64,000 bases of DNA from Sulfurimonas sp. HSL-1656 (GTDB lineage Bacteria > Campylobacterota > Campylobacteria > Campylobacterales > Sulfurimonadaceae), in the NCBI RefSeq assembly GCF_039645585.1, contig NZ_CP147915.1, positions 2,046,001 through 2,110,000 of the forward strand. Direction: 5' to 3'. The notes below the pieces were generated by a model that worked only from the letters and a program-made list of their open reading frames with translations, did not search any database and had not been told where the DNA came from. The translations under genes were made by a program, and so were the position numbers. Shown in pieces: positions 26,291 to 35,597 of this stretch. Every line of letters starts with the position of its first letter. Within the stretch, counting starts at the first letter, position 1.

Positions 26291-27478
26291 CTATGAGGTC
26301 GGGTCCCCGTCGCAGTCCCAGTCTTTCGGGTCCAGCGGGCGTTCCGTTGCACCGGGGAAGATCTGATCGTTCGTGTCGTCGCAGTCGGGAGACCAGTCTT
26401 TCGTATAAAACCCGTCACCGTCACTGTCCGTCCCGATGGGGATCATTGCCGGGGCATACCAGGTCGTCGACGTCCCGTCTCCGGATACGACTTCAAGATA
26501 GTAGGTCTGGGCGGCCGCAATCGCTCCGGCATCAGGCGTACTCATCTCAATATAACCGCCGGCTGCCTTCACGCCTGAGATCCCTGTAGATGCGCCGCCG
26601 TCATCAAGCAGCGCCATCGCTATCCCGGCGGGTCCCTGTGAGTAATCCACGATATAGGCGGCGCCATACGGCGGAAGTGTCACTTTGTAATAATCGGTGT
26701 CACTGCCGGGATTGATCGTATGGGCCAGGGAATAGAGGGTATGGTGGTAGATGATCTCGCCGACCGCACCTTCGGTGCTGTAGATCGTTGTCGCGCCCCC
26801 AAGCGTGCCGTCAGGCTCAAAACCGTCACTCCCCGAGGGGGCATCCGCCCCCGAACAATCCTCATCAATCCCGTTGCCGGCGATTTCTGCTGCATAAGGG
26901 TAGACGGCATTGTTGCTGTCGTTGCAGTCATACGTCGCGGAGTAGCCGTCATTGTCGCCGTCGACAAACACCCTCACCCCGAGTTGGTAGCTGGCCGTAT
27001 CGTACGGGTAAAAGGAGTAGACGCGGATCAGATAATTGCCCGTTTGCGTAATCGGTACCTGTTCGATGTTGCTGTCAAAGTCAAGAAAATTATCATTCGA
27101 AGCCACCAACGTCGTCCCGTCAGATTTGTAGAGTTCGATAACGGTATCGGCCGTATAGTTCAGGTTGGTGGCAAAAATTTCGTAGGTCTTGCCGACTTCC
27201 AGGGCCACCTGTACCCAGTCCTCATCCCCCTGCGGATAGATGGTGCGCGTCTGCAGCCCCTGATCAACGAGCATACTGCTGGGATGGTCCGGGGCATTAT
27301 CGCCGGAGCTGCCTTCAAAGCCGTCGACGGCTGTCGGGAAGGCGGCGATGACAACGGTGCCGCCCCCGCCGCCGCCACCGCCTGTCCCTGTATCCGTTTC
27401 ACTCTCGACCTTGCAGCCCCCGGTCAACAGTGCAATCGCGGCCAGCAGTACGATGCCTTTCTCTTTCATCCTTTGCAT
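26291..27478 (-). CDS. Secreted lipoprotein with PPC-like domains and MopE-type metal-binding motifs
   Basis: A 395-residue predicted lipoprotein: lipobox TGGC, Cys22, then an eight-Gly linker. Residues about 45-170 resemble a bacterial pre-peptidase C-terminal (PPC) domain (DEDWVQVALEVGKTYEIFATNL, GNYLIRVY). Next is the MopE-like putative metal-binding motif DGDNDGYSATYDCNDSNNAVYP with EIAGNGIDEDCSG. A second PPC-like domain and a second, shorter Asp-rich motif (DSDGDGF, DCDDTNDQIFPGATE) follow at the C-terminus. No catalytic domain is present, so it is probably a calcium-stabilised surface protein. AGGAGG lies 6 bases before the ATG. Confidence 0.78.
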   Translation of the reverse strand: MQRMKEKGIVLLAAIALLTGGCKVESETDTGTGGGGGGGGTVVIAAFPTAVDGFEGSSGDNAPDHPSSMLVDQGLQTRTIYPQGDEDWVQVALEVGKTYEIFATNLNYTADTVIELYKSDGTTLVASNDNFLDFDSNIEQVPITQTGNYLIRVYSFYPYDTASYQLGVRVFVDGDNDGYSATYDCNDSNNAVYPYAAEIAGNGIDEDCSGADAPSGSDGFEPDGTLGGATTIYSTEGAVGEIIYHHTLYSLAHTINPGSDTDYYKVTLPPYGAAYIVDYSQGPAGIAMALLDDGGASTGISGVKAAGGYIEMSTPDAGAIAAAQTYYLEVVSGDGTSTTWYAPAMIPIGTDSDGDGFYTKDWSPDCDDTNDQIFPGATERPLDPKDWDCDGDPTS

Positions 27479-27515
27479 TGTCCCCTCCTTTACAATTAAC
27501 AGGGAATAACGTCCA

Positions 27516-27530
27516 GTAAGACCATCTTAC
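27516..27530. repeat. Perfect inverted repeat in the leader of the PPC lipoprotein gene
   Basis: GTAAGA-CCA-TCTTAC, a 6-bp perfect dyad 38 bases before the start codon. It sits between two AGGAGG-like sequences in an AT-rich 146-base intergenic region that also holds TATATAATG near 27590. It may be an operator or a leader hairpin. Confidence 0.35.
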
Positions 27531-27624
27531 TATCTGCCTCCTTTCGCATAACTGCGCAGAAAACAACTAGCTGTTAAAATTCAATTACATTATATAATCA
27601 AAAATAATAGTTTATTTTGAAAAA

Positions 27625-28881
27625 TCAGGCACTGACAAAGGCCAGTGCTTTGGGGTGCACAAAAGCGAGGTTTGCCCAGTTGACACGAGGCTGTTTCAGA
27701 ATAAGGGTATGGGGGGAGACGGCGCGTGAAAGGGCGACATAGAACTGCGACGGGGCGAAGATCTCCGTGGTATCGATGACAAGGTCGGGAATGCTCATCC
27801 CCTGTGATTTGTGGATGGTGATGGCAAACGCTAGCACGATAGGGAACTGGTAGAGCGTGATAAGGGGCACTTCGACCATCTGCTTCTCCTGCTCCACGGT
27901 GCGTTCTTCCCATCGGCTTTTCTCCGTACCGACGCGTTCGAGCTTGACCACGATACCGTCACTTTTACGGACAGAGACCGCATCCTGCTCGAGCTTGACG
28001 ATACTTCCCCGCTCGCCGTTGACGTAATTCCAGCTGTTGCGCGTAAAGAGGACCGGCGCCCCGATTTTCAGCTCCAGGATCTCGGGGATACGGGCATCTT
28101 CCATAAAACGCTGCACTTCCCGCGGCTGGGTCTTGGTGTCATGGCAGACACTCTGGGTTTCAAAGGCATAGAGATCCCCCTCCACCGCATCCAGCTGCTC
28201 ACGGTTATGTTCGAAGGCCGAACGGTTCGTACCGTAGAGGAAGGTATAACTTGACAGGTCCTCGCCCGTCGGCTTGATCAGCTCATGCAGATAAAGGTGT
28301 TCCTCCTCGCCGACACGGGCATGCCGCACGGCGTTCAGGATGCCGTTGAATTCGGTATCCTCGCTGCGCCAGTTGTGCGTCAGTGTGACGGTCTCGAATG
28401 CAAACGCACTCCAGCTGGGGGCCTCGAACGCGAAACGGATCGTGCCCCTGGTCACCGGCGGCAGCTGCAGGAAATCCCCCACGGCCAGAAGCACGCCGTC
28501 AAACCCGCACTGCAGCAACCGGAGCCGGACCATATCAAGTACCTCCGCGCTCACCATCGAAATCTCGTCGATGACTATGAGGTCCATGGCACGCACCAGC
28601 TTCACGATCTTCTTCTTGGGGATCAGCTTGCCCCGCCGCTCCAGGTCCGTTTCACTGTCGGCGATGCCGAGGTCGAAAAAACTGTGCAGGGTCTGGCCGC
28701 CGATCAGGGCTGCCGCCATGCCCGTCGAAGCGAGCTTGGCGACTTTTTTCCCTTCGACGCCGTACGCGGCGATGATCTGGCGTGTCAGGGTCGTTTTCCC
28801 GGTGCCGGCCCCGCCGGTGAGAAAAAGGTTCTGTCCGGATTGCAATGCAGAAAGCAGTGTAGAGAGTGAAGTATTTTCCAT
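27625..28881 (-). CDS. PIF1-like superfamily 1B helicase
   Basis: A 418-residue helicase of the PIF1/RecD family. Walker A is GGAGTGKTTL (about residues 19-28), followed by STGMAAALIGGQTLHSF (motif Ia of PIF1), Walker B VIDEISMV, and GDFLQLPPV (motif III). Near the C-terminus are HKSQGMS and FYVALSRAV. It would unwind DNA 5' to 3' and act on stalled forks or G-quadruplexes, by analogy. It lies 29 bases after pnp on the same strand. Confidence 0.9.
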   Translation of the reverse strand: MENTSLSTLLSALQSGQNLFLTGGAGTGKTTLTRQIIAAYGVEGKKVAKLASTGMAAALIGGQTLHSFFDLGIADSETDLERRGKLIPKKKIVKLVRAMDLIVIDEISMVSAEVLDMVRLRLLQCGFDGVLLAVGDFLQLPPVTRGTIRFAFEAPSWSAFAFETVTLTHNWRSEDTEFNGILNAVRHARVGEEEHLYLHELIKPTGEDLSSYTFLYGTNRSAFEHNREQLDAVEGDLYAFETQSVCHDTKTQPREVQRFMEDARIPEILELKIGAPVLFTRNSWNYVNGERGSIVKLEQDAVSVRKSDGIVVKLERVGTEKSRWEERTVEQEKQMVEVPLITLYQFPIVLAFAITIHKSQGMSIPDLVIDTTEIFAPSQFYVALSRAVSPHTLILKQPRVNWANLAFVHPKALAFVSA

Positions 28882-28910
28882 ACGTTCGGGCCGCGCAGCC
28901 CTGAGGGGGT

Positions 28911-31088
28911 TTAGAGAACCGGTGCGCGGCCGAGGCTGATCTTGCTGCCCTTGAATTCGAGGATCTCGACATCGATGTCATCCCCCTCGCTCAGGACATC
29001 GGAAACGTTACGGACGTGCGAGTCGGAGATCTTGGAAATGTGCAGCAGCCCGTCGACGCCGCCGGGCAGTTCGATGAAGGCACCGAAATCGACGATCTTC
29101 TTGACACGCCCCTTGACGATATCGCCGACATGGTATTCGGGTTTTTCCATCTTCGGCACGGAGACGATCTGCTCGATATGCTCGCGCGCCCCCTTGACCC
29201 CTTCACGGTTCTTGCCGGTGACCTTTACGTTGCCGGCTTTCTTGTCGATGTCGATCGCGACCTCGAACTTCTCGATGATCTCTCTGATCGTCTTGCCCGC
29301 CTGGCCGATGACGTCGGCGACACGTTCGGGGTCGATGCTGAAGAAGTCGCTGCCGGGCAGTTCGTCGCTCAGTTCGATCTTGCTCTCGGCGTCGGCCATG
29401 ATATCGATAATGTGGGCACGCCCCGCTTTTGCCTGGTAGAGCGCGGTTTTGAGCAGCTCAAGCGAGATACCGCCGAGCTTGATATCCATCTGCAGCGCCG
29501 TGATCCCCTCTTTGGAACCCGCGACCTTGAAGTCCATATCCCCGTCGTGGTCCTCAAGTCCGGTAATGTCGGTCAGGACCATGTGCAGGTCGCCCTCGCT
29601 GACCAGGCCCATCGCCACACCGGCGATCGGGTCGGTCGTCTCCAGGTCCGCCGCTTTGAGCGCCATATAGCCGCCGCAGACGGTCGCCATGGAGGAGGAA
29701 CCGTTGGATTCCAGGATCTCGGAGACAAGGCGCACCGTCTGGCCCGGGGTTTCCAGGACCGGTTCGAGGGCCCGCTTGGCGAGGTTGCCGTGTCCCAGCT
29801 CCCGGCGGCGCGGCGGCTGGACCGGTGAAGCTTCCCCGACGCTGAAGCCCGGGAAGTTGTAATGCACCATGAAACTTTCATACTGCGCAGCGCTGTCCGT
29901 GAGCTCCTCGTACATCTGGGCGTCTTTGTTGCCGCCGATCGTCAGTGTCACCAGCGCCTGGGTCTGGCCCCGGGTAAAGAGACAGGAGGAGTGGACGGAG
30001 GGCAGAACGTTCGTCAGAATGCTGATCGGGCGGACCTCATCGAGTTTCCGGCCGTCGGCACGGCTCTGCGTCTGCAGGATCTGCGCGCGGACCGTCTCGC
30101 GCTTGACCGCTTCGATCGCTTTTTTGAGGGCATGCTCATCATATTCCGGCTCGGCATCGAGAATCTTTTTGCGCAGGTTGCGCAGGGCCGTGGAACGCTC
30201 CGTGCGCGCCATTTGAGCGATGGCCGCAGCGATGTCGCCGCTGTGCTGTTCCTTGACATACGCCATCAGATGCTCATCCGGCTCCGCGGCAATGCAGGTC
30301 AGTTTGAAGGTCTCTTTCTTGAACGGGGCAAAGGCTTTTGCATAAGAGCCGTTCGCCGTCGCCAGCAGCTGCTGCGCTTCGGAGAGCATGACGATGAAAT
30401 CATCCTCGCCCATCGCGTTGCTGCGGTAGCGGGCGATCGTCTCGGCGGCCAGCGCCGGATCGACAAGGGGGTCGACCATCATCGTATCAAGCAGTTCCGT
30501 CTCCACCGAACCCTGGACCCGCATCTCGATCATCAGCAGGTCCGATTCCGTCCCCGCGAGAAAGAGGTCAAGCGTGCTGTTTTTGAGCTGCGGCAGCGTG
30601 GGATTGAAGACGACCTCTCCGTCGACTTTCGCGACACGGACGGCGCTGACGGGGATGTCAATATCGATGTCGGAGACATACAGGGCCGCCGATGCCGCAT
30701 TGAGACCGAGCACCTGGAGGTCGGCATCTTCATCCGCGCTGAGGACCATCACGGTGATCTGGACGGGGTTGGCGAACCCTTTGGGGAAGAGCGGACGCAG
30801 GGAACGGTCGATAATGCGCGAAGTCAGCGTTTCGAAATCGCTCGGTTTGCCCTCGCGTTTGATGAAGCCGCCCGGGATCTTGCCCGCGGCATACGACTTC
30901 TCGATGTACTGCACCGTCAGCGGCAGGAATCCCTCTTCGACGAATTCCGTCTCGTCGATGACGACGGTGGCCAGGACAACCGTGTTGCCGGCCTTGAGCC
31001 ATGCGCTTCCGTTTGCCTGACGGGCCACGCTTGTAAGCGCATACTCTTCCGTTCTGTTCTCGACGGCTACCAGTACATCATAATCCAT
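28911..31088 (-). CDS. pnp: Polynucleotide phosphorylase
   Basis: A 725-residue phosphorolytic 3'-5' exoribonuclease. Two RNase PH domains (residues about 10-230 and 330-550, with the second-core signature FPGFSVGEASPVQPPRRRELGHGNLAKRAL), then a KH domain (VIGQAGKTIREI, a variant of the GxxG loop) and a C-terminal S1 domain (GDIVKGRVKKIVDFGAFIELPGGVDGLLHIS). All domains are present and length is normal. The ATG follows the stop of the phosphoribosyltransferase-like gene with no gap, so the two are coupled. Confidence 0.97.
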   Translation of the reverse strand: MDYDVLVAVENRTEEYALTSVARQANGSAWLKAGNTVVLATVVIDETEFVEEGFLPLTVQYIEKSYAAGKIPGGFIKREGKPSDFETLTSRIIDRSLRPLFPKGFANPVQITVMVLSADEDADLQVLGLNAASAALYVSDIDIDIPVSAVRVAKVDGEVVFNPTLPQLKNSTLDLFLAGTESDLLMIEMRVQGSVETELLDTMMVDPLVDPALAAETIARYRSNAMGEDDFIVMLSEAQQLLATANGSYAKAFAPFKKETFKLTCIAAEPDEHLMAYVKEQHSGDIAAAIAQMARTERSTALRNLRKKILDAEPEYDEHALKKAIEAVKRETVRAQILQTQSRADGRKLDEVRPISILTNVLPSVHSSCLFTRGQTQALVTLTIGGNKDAQMYEELTDSAAQYESFMVHYNFPGFSVGEASPVQPPRRRELGHGNLAKRALEPVLETPGQTVRLVSEILESNGSSSMATVCGGYMALKAADLETTDPIAGVAMGLVSEGDLHMVLTDITGLEDHDGDMDFKVAGSKEGITALQMDIKLGGISLELLKTALYQAKAGRAHIIDIMADAESKIELSDELPGSDFFSIDPERVADVIGQAGKTIREIIEKFEVAIDIDKKAGNVKVTGKNREGVKGAREHIEQIVSVPKMEKPEYHVGDIVKGRVKKIVDFGAFIELPGGVDGLLHISKISDSHVRNVSDVLSEGDDIDVEILEFKGSKISLGRAPVL

Positions 31089-31727
31089 TTATTCCCCTAA
31101 TATCTTGATAATCATTTCATCCGAAACATCTTCTAATTGTGAATAATAACATGATGTTTCTATATAATCCTCCAGCACGTGCGGGCAGAAGAGCGCGTCG
31201 CAGAGCGGTTCGATGGCCGCATAGACCTCTTTGGGCAGCACCGGCGCGCAGGCAAAGAGCGCATCGGGCGAGCGCGAAAGCACCGTTTTGATCGCGCAGA
31301 TCAGTTTCAGCCCGCTCTCCGACCCCTGGTCGACCAGCAGGACGTTTTTGCCCCGAAGGCTCGTGAGCGGGCGCCCTTTGCGATAGTGGTAGATCTTCGA
31401 GAGAATCCTCTCCTCATGCTTGCGGCGCGCCTCGCCGTAGACATAGTCGTACTGCACGCCGAACGCTTTGACGAGGTCGTCATTGATGACGATCTCCTCC
31501 ATCTCGCTCACCCGTCCGAGTTCGCACTGCGGATTGTGGGGGGCCATGATCGATTCGCCCATCAGCCAGTCGATCTTCAGTTTCATCCGGCCGTTGAGCT
31601 CCTGGCAGAGTGCGACACCGCCTTCGGAGACGGCAATGAGTATCCACGACTCGCGCTGCATCTGTGCCAGCGGCAGGAGTTCTTTTAGCGCCGAAGCGGC
31701 CGCTTTTCTATCTTCAAACAGTATCAT
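31089..31727 (-). CDS. Phosphoribosyltransferase-like protein with an altered PRPP loop
   Basis: A 212-residue class I phosphoribosyltransferase-like protein. The loop reads NVLLVDQGSESGLKL where active enzymes usually have VDDxxxTG, so the second Asp and the Thr are changed. Other family features are present (ILIAVSEGGVALCQEL, then RVSEMEEIVINDDLV). The start is either GTG 31730 or ATG 31727; the ATG overlaps the lptD stop by one base (TGATG). Its stop abuts pnp. Enzymatic activity is uncertain; regulatory or RNA-related roles are possible. Confidence 0.75.
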   Translation of the reverse strand: MILFEDRKAAASALKELLPLAQMQRESWILIAVSEGGVALCQELNGRMKLKIDWLMGESIMAPHNPQCELGRVSEMEEIVINDDLVKAFGVQYDYVYGEARRKHEERILSKIYHYRKGRPLTSLRGKNVLLVDQGSESGLKLICAIKTVLSRSPDALFACAPVLPKEVYAAIEPLCDALFCPHVLEDYIETSCYYSQLEDVSDEMIIKILGE

Positions 31728-33886
31728 CACGAACCATCCAGTACATCGCTGAGTTTATAGTTCACCTCCGTGCCGCCGATCGGACGGAGCTCAACGGTAA
31801 AATAGACATACTTCTCGAGCACCGAATCGGTCTGGGCATTGGTGAGGATCGGCCGGTTGTTCTCGACGTAGCGCATCCCGAACTTCCAGCAGCGCTTCGT
31901 ATAGTCGAACCCGATCTCGGAAAGCTTCTTGACGTGCTCCTCCAGATCATAGGCGTAACGCCCGAAATAACGGTAGTGGTCATTATAGCGGTAGACGGCA
32001 TCAAACGTCAGGTAATTCACCCGGTTGGTGCCGTTGACGTCGGGCTGGTCTTCATAAAGGTCCGTCACACCGACGTTGAACGCATCATCGCTGTAGCGGA
32101 CCCCGTTGAGCGTCTTGGAGACGCGGTGGTAATCATAGTTGTAAAAGACATCGGAATAGAGCGAGATTTCCGGCGTGACCTGCCAGTCCAGCTCGTTCTC
32201 CAGTTCACTGAGCTGATCCTGGTAACGGTCAAAGGAGAAGCGCTGCGAGATGCGGTGGTAGAGGACCTGTTCTCCCTCGTCATTGACAAAGAACTGGCTG
32301 AACTTCAGATCCAGCGCCTCTTCGATCTCATTGACGGCGTAAAAATCGCACTCGGGGTAAAGCGCCGCATCACTCCCGGTACAGAGCGACTGCTGGGTCT
32401 CGTAATAGCCCGTTGCATCGTCAACACCGGCCTTGGTATAGGCAAGGTCAAGCCCCGCGGTGTGACTGAATCCGTCAAAGGCTTTTGTCACCTGCGTCCC
32501 CGCGTCGAAGACGTGGTAGATCCGGCCAAAAAGCCCCGATTCGTACATCCCGCCCGTCGGGATCGCCGACACGCTCGTCGGTTCGTTCCCGAAGGTGATA
32601 TATTTCCCGTTGAGACGGGCGCTGTAGGAGAGCAGCAGGTAATCTTCGAGCGCCGAGGTCTGCAGCGTTACCGGAAGGTCCACTTCGCCCTCGACCGCAC
32701 GCATCCCCGTTTCGCGGAAAATATTGTTCCCGCGGAGGTTGAAGGTGTAATAAACGTGCTCATCCAGGAAGGTGTCGATATAGCGGTGGTAACGCAGGAT
32801 CGGCAGGTTCTGCGGCGTATCGGCATTGCTCTTTTTGTTCAGGTCGAGGTAGTAGCGCAGGTTCATACCGTAGTAGGCATTCTCCTCGTTGTAAAAGAGG
32901 TTCACCCGGGAAAGAACCTGGTTTGACGTCGCGTAGTTGACGGTATCGTTGGAGGAGAGGTTGATGTAGTCGATATCGTTCATCCACTTGATATCGGCAT
33001 AGAGCCCCGACTGTCCGTGAAGGTCGAGGCCGAGCCAGCGCTGCAGCACCGCCGTGTTGGTATAGAAAAAGTCGAACCCGTAATGGTTCGAGTTGGCCAG
33101 GTCATAGGTATCGACATAGGAGGATTTCTCCTGGAAGTAGCCCGCGTTGATCGACCCCTTGGAGACGTTCGAATCGACAAAACGGAACTTCCCGTAAAGC
33201 CCCTCGCCCCGCTCCGTGCGGATCTGCGGCCGCAGTTCCACGTCCCAGGAGGGGTCGATCGCGATGTAGACGGGCTGTTCGACGAAGAAACCTTCCGTAC
33301 TGGAGACCCCGAAAGAGGGGACCAGCAGACCGCTGCGCCGGCGGTTGTCCAGCGAGTAGCCGAAATAGGGAAAGTAGAAGACAGGAATACCGTAGATCTT
33401 GAGGTAGGCGTTGTAGACGTTCATCCAGCGTGATTCGCTGTCGAAATCGGCGCTGGAGAAGTAAAGCACCCAGAAGGGGTCGTTGGGGTCGCATCCCGAC
33501 ACCATCCCCTTCTCTACCGTAAAGTCCTTGTCTTCCGCCCCCGAACGCGAGGAGCTCATCCAGACGTTCGTATGGCGGTCGAGCATAAAAAACGGGGAAA
33601 ACTCCCGGCTCTTCTTCGCGACATCGAGCTTGGCATAGTCCCCCATCGCGAAATAGTCCGACCCCTGCATCGCGACGATATTGCCGAAGAGCTCCAGCGT
33701 GCTGCTGTTGCGGTCGAAGTAGGCCTCGTTGGCACTGAGGTAGTAGCTCTTATAGAGGACGAGCACATCCCCGCTGGCATGGACGACGCTCAGGTTCGAA
33801 TCGAGCCGGGTCGCAAAAAATTCAATCTGGTTTTCCGCCCGCAGGGCGGTCAGCACAAGCGTAAGAAGGAGAAAGAACCTAAGCAT
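31727..33886 (-). CDS. lptD: LPS-assembly protein LptD
   Basis: A 719-residue outer-membrane protein that inserts lipopolysaccharide into the outer leaflet. A signal peptide (residues 1-17, FFLLLTLVLTALRA) precedes a short OstA/LptA-like beta-jellyroll domain (SGDVLVLYKSYYLSANEAYFD). The large C-terminal beta barrel begins around residue 190 with alternating aromatic strands and ends VYFTVELRPIGG. The start is set at the ATG at 33886, which overlaps the RDD gene by 8 bases and opens the signal peptide directly. Length is normal for Campylobacterota. Confidence 0.92.
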   Translation of the reverse strand: MLRFFLLLTLVLTALRAENQIEFFATRLDSNLSVVHASGDVLVLYKSYYLSANEAYFDRNSSTLELFGNIVAMQGSDYFAMGDYAKLDVAKKSREFSPFFMLDRHTNVWMSSSRSGAEDKDFTVEKGMVSGCDPNDPFWVLYFSSADFDSESRWMNVYNAYLKIYGIPVFYFPYFGYSLDNRRRSGLLVPSFGVSSTEGFFVEQPVYIAIDPSWDVELRPQIRTERGEGLYGKFRFVDSNVSKGSINAGYFQEKSSYVDTYDLANSNHYGFDFFYTNTAVLQRWLGLDLHGQSGLYADIKWMNDIDYINLSSNDTVNYATSNQVLSRVNLFYNEENAYYGMNLRYYLDLNKKSNADTPQNLPILRYHRYIDTFLDEHVYYTFNLRGNNIFRETGMRAVEGEVDLPVTLQTSALEDYLLLSYSARLNGKYITFGNEPTSVSAIPTGGMYESGLFGRIYHVFDAGTQVTKAFDGFSHTAGLDLAYTKAGVDDATGYYETQQSLCTGSDAALYPECDFYAVNEIEEALDLKFSQFFVNDEGEQVLYHRISQRFSFDRYQDQLSELENELDWQVTPEISLYSDVFYNYDYHRVSKTLNGVRYSDDAFNVGVTDLYEDQPDVNGTNRVNYLTFDAVYRYNDHYRYFGRYAYDLEEHVKKLSEIGFDYTKRCWKFGMRYVENNRPILTNAQTDSVLEKYVYFTVELRPIGGTEVNYKLSDVLDGS

Positions 33887-34328
33887 CGACAACGACGGTG
33901 CGGGCGGTGCGGTCATGCCACGCCTGGTTGTTGGGGTCGAACATCGCCCAGATAAAGCCGAGGTAGAAGATGATCTCGCTGAGAATTCGGAAGACGGCGC
34001 GGTTGAATGCCGGCAGCCAGCCCGGGACCCCGCCGTCCTCCACGGCCACGACGCGGATGCGCATCGCCATCTTCCCCAGCGATGCCCCGTAAAGGGCGAC
34101 GAAGAGCGTCTGGTAGAAGACCTTCATCCCCAGGTACTCCAGGGCGTAAGCGTTGGTGATAAAGAGGAAGGTCTCCATATCTTCCGCCTTGGAGATTGGA
34201 CCCCAGAGCATGATCGTGAACAGGAGGCTCAGCAGGAGCTCGTCGATCAGGAACGCCACGGCACGCTTCGGGATGGAAGCAAGGTGCAGTTCGTACCGGT
34301 GCAGCAGCGTTTCGATCGTCTCGTTCAC
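33879..34328 (-). CDS. RDD family membrane protein
   Basis: A 149-residue integral membrane protein with the RDD pattern: an Arg/Asp-containing first helix (RAVAFLIDELLLSLLFTIML), a second span, and a third (LGKMAMRIRVVAVEDG then a hydrophobic run), ending WHDRTARTVVV. RDD proteins have been linked to ion or small-molecule transport, but the role is not settled. It lies 3 bases after purD and overlaps lptD by 8 bases. Confidence 0.88.
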   Translation of the reverse strand: MNETIETLLHRYELHLASIPKRAVAFLIDELLLSLLFTIMLWGPISKAEDMETFLFITNAYALEYLGMKVFYQTLFVALYGASLGKMAMRIRVVAVEDGGVPGWLPAFNRAVFRILSEIIFYLGFIWAMFDPNNQAWHDRTARTVVVDA

Positions 34329-34331
34329 GGG

Positions 34332-35597
34332 TTAGAGGGCCTGGTATGCGATATCGGTGCGCAGTTTCTTGCCGGCGAAATGGACCTGGCCGCAGAGCAG
34401 GTAGGCGCGGTCGCGGGCCTCGCGGATGCTTGCTCCCGTTCCGACACAGACGAGGACGCGCCCGCCTGTCGCAAAGAGCTTTCCGTCCTCTTCACTGACG
34501 CCGGCATAGGCGATGTGCGAATGCTCTGCCAGCTCCGTATGCACGATCTCGTCGACAACGATCTCCGCCGGTTCGCTGCTGCTGTAGGGGTAGTCACGGC
34601 TCGCCATCACGACACCGACAGCGTATTCGTTTTTGAACTTCACGTCCAGGGTATCGAGCTGCTTCGTCGCGGCCTTGTAGAAGAGTTCGCTTGCCGGGGA
34701 GCTCAGCAGCGGCATCAGGATCTCGCACTCCGGGTCGCCGAAACGGACGTTGAATTCCAGGGTGATCGGTTCGCCGTTTACGATCATCAGTCCGATGAAG
34801 AGGACCCCCTCGAAGGGCGCCCCCTCCGCCTGCATCCCGTCGAGTGTCGGGCGGACGATACGCTCTTTGACTTTGTCATAGATCTCGTCGTTGACGAGCG
34901 GGGTCGGCGCATAGGCCCCCATACCGCCCGTGTTCGGCCCCTGGTCGCCGTCCTGGAGGCGCTTATGGTCCTGCGCCGCCTGCAGGAGGATAAAGTCCTC
35001 GCCGTCACAGATGGCGAACATGGAGAGTTCGTAGCCGTCGAGGAACTCCTCGATAACGACCTTTTTGCCCGCGTCGCCGAAGGATTTTCCGCTGAGCATC
35101 TCCGAGGCCGCTTTTTTCGCCTCGTCGTGGGTCGTTGCGATGATAACGCCCTTGCCCGCGCAGAGGCCGTCGGCTTTGACGACGACCGGCGTCGGCAGGG
35201 TCTCGATGAACTTGAAGGCCGTCTCGATATGGTCCGTTTCGATGTAACGGGCCGTGGGGATGCCGTACTTGGCGAGGAAGTTCTTCATGTAGACCTTGGA
35301 GCCCTCGAGCTGGGCCGCCGCCTTGGAGGGGCCGAAGATCGTCAGCCCCTTCGCCTTGAAGATGTCGACGACGCCTTCGGTGAGCGGCGCTTCCGGACCG
35401 ACGATGGTCAGCTCGATATTGTTCGCAATCGCAAAATCCGCCAGCGCGTCGTAATCCTGGATCGCGACGTTCTCGCCCAGCATCGGCGTCGCGCCGTTGC
35501 CCGGTGCGAAATAGAGCTTCTCTACCGCTTCGTCCTGTGCCAGAACACGCCCGATCGCAAATTCGCGTCCGCCGCTGCCGATTACCATTACATTCAT
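34332..35597 (-). CDS. purD: Phosphoribosylamine-glycine ligase (GAR synthetase)
   Basis: A 421-residue ATP-grasp enzyme for the second step of purine synthesis. N-terminal GSGGREFAI, then [24 protein letters not shown], the ATP-binding [13 protein letters not shown], and DGYELSM. The metal-binding region [18 protein letters not shown] is intact. AAGGA lies about 10 bases before the ATG. It has an unusual 324-base gene-free leader upstream (see that entry). Confidence 0.97.
   Translation of the reverse strand: MNVMVIGSGGREFAIGRVLAQDEAVEKLYFAPGNGATPMLGENVAIQDYDALADFAIANNIELTIVGPEAPLTEGVVDIFKAKGLTIFGPSKAAAQLEGSKVYMKNFLAKYGIPTARYIETDHIETAFKFIETLPTPVVVKADGLCAGKGVIIATTHDEAKKAASEMLSGKSFGDAGKKVVIEEFLDGYELSMFAICDGEDFILLQAAQDHKRLQDGDQGPNTGGMGAYAPTPLVNDEIYDKVKERIVRPTLDGMQAEGAPFEGVLFIGLMIVNGEPITLEFNVRFGDPECEILMPLLSSPASELFYKAATKQLDTLDVKFKNEYAVGVVMASRDYPYSSSEPAEIVVDEIVHTELAEHSHIAYAGVSEEDGKLFATGGRVLVCVGTGASIREARDRAYLLCGQVHFAGKKLRTDIAYQAL

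Noticed and set aside
27360-27385. Poly-Gly codon run in the PPC lipoprotein as a phase-variable tract
   Set aside because: The eight Gly codons use mixed third bases, so there is no pure repeat that would slip easily.
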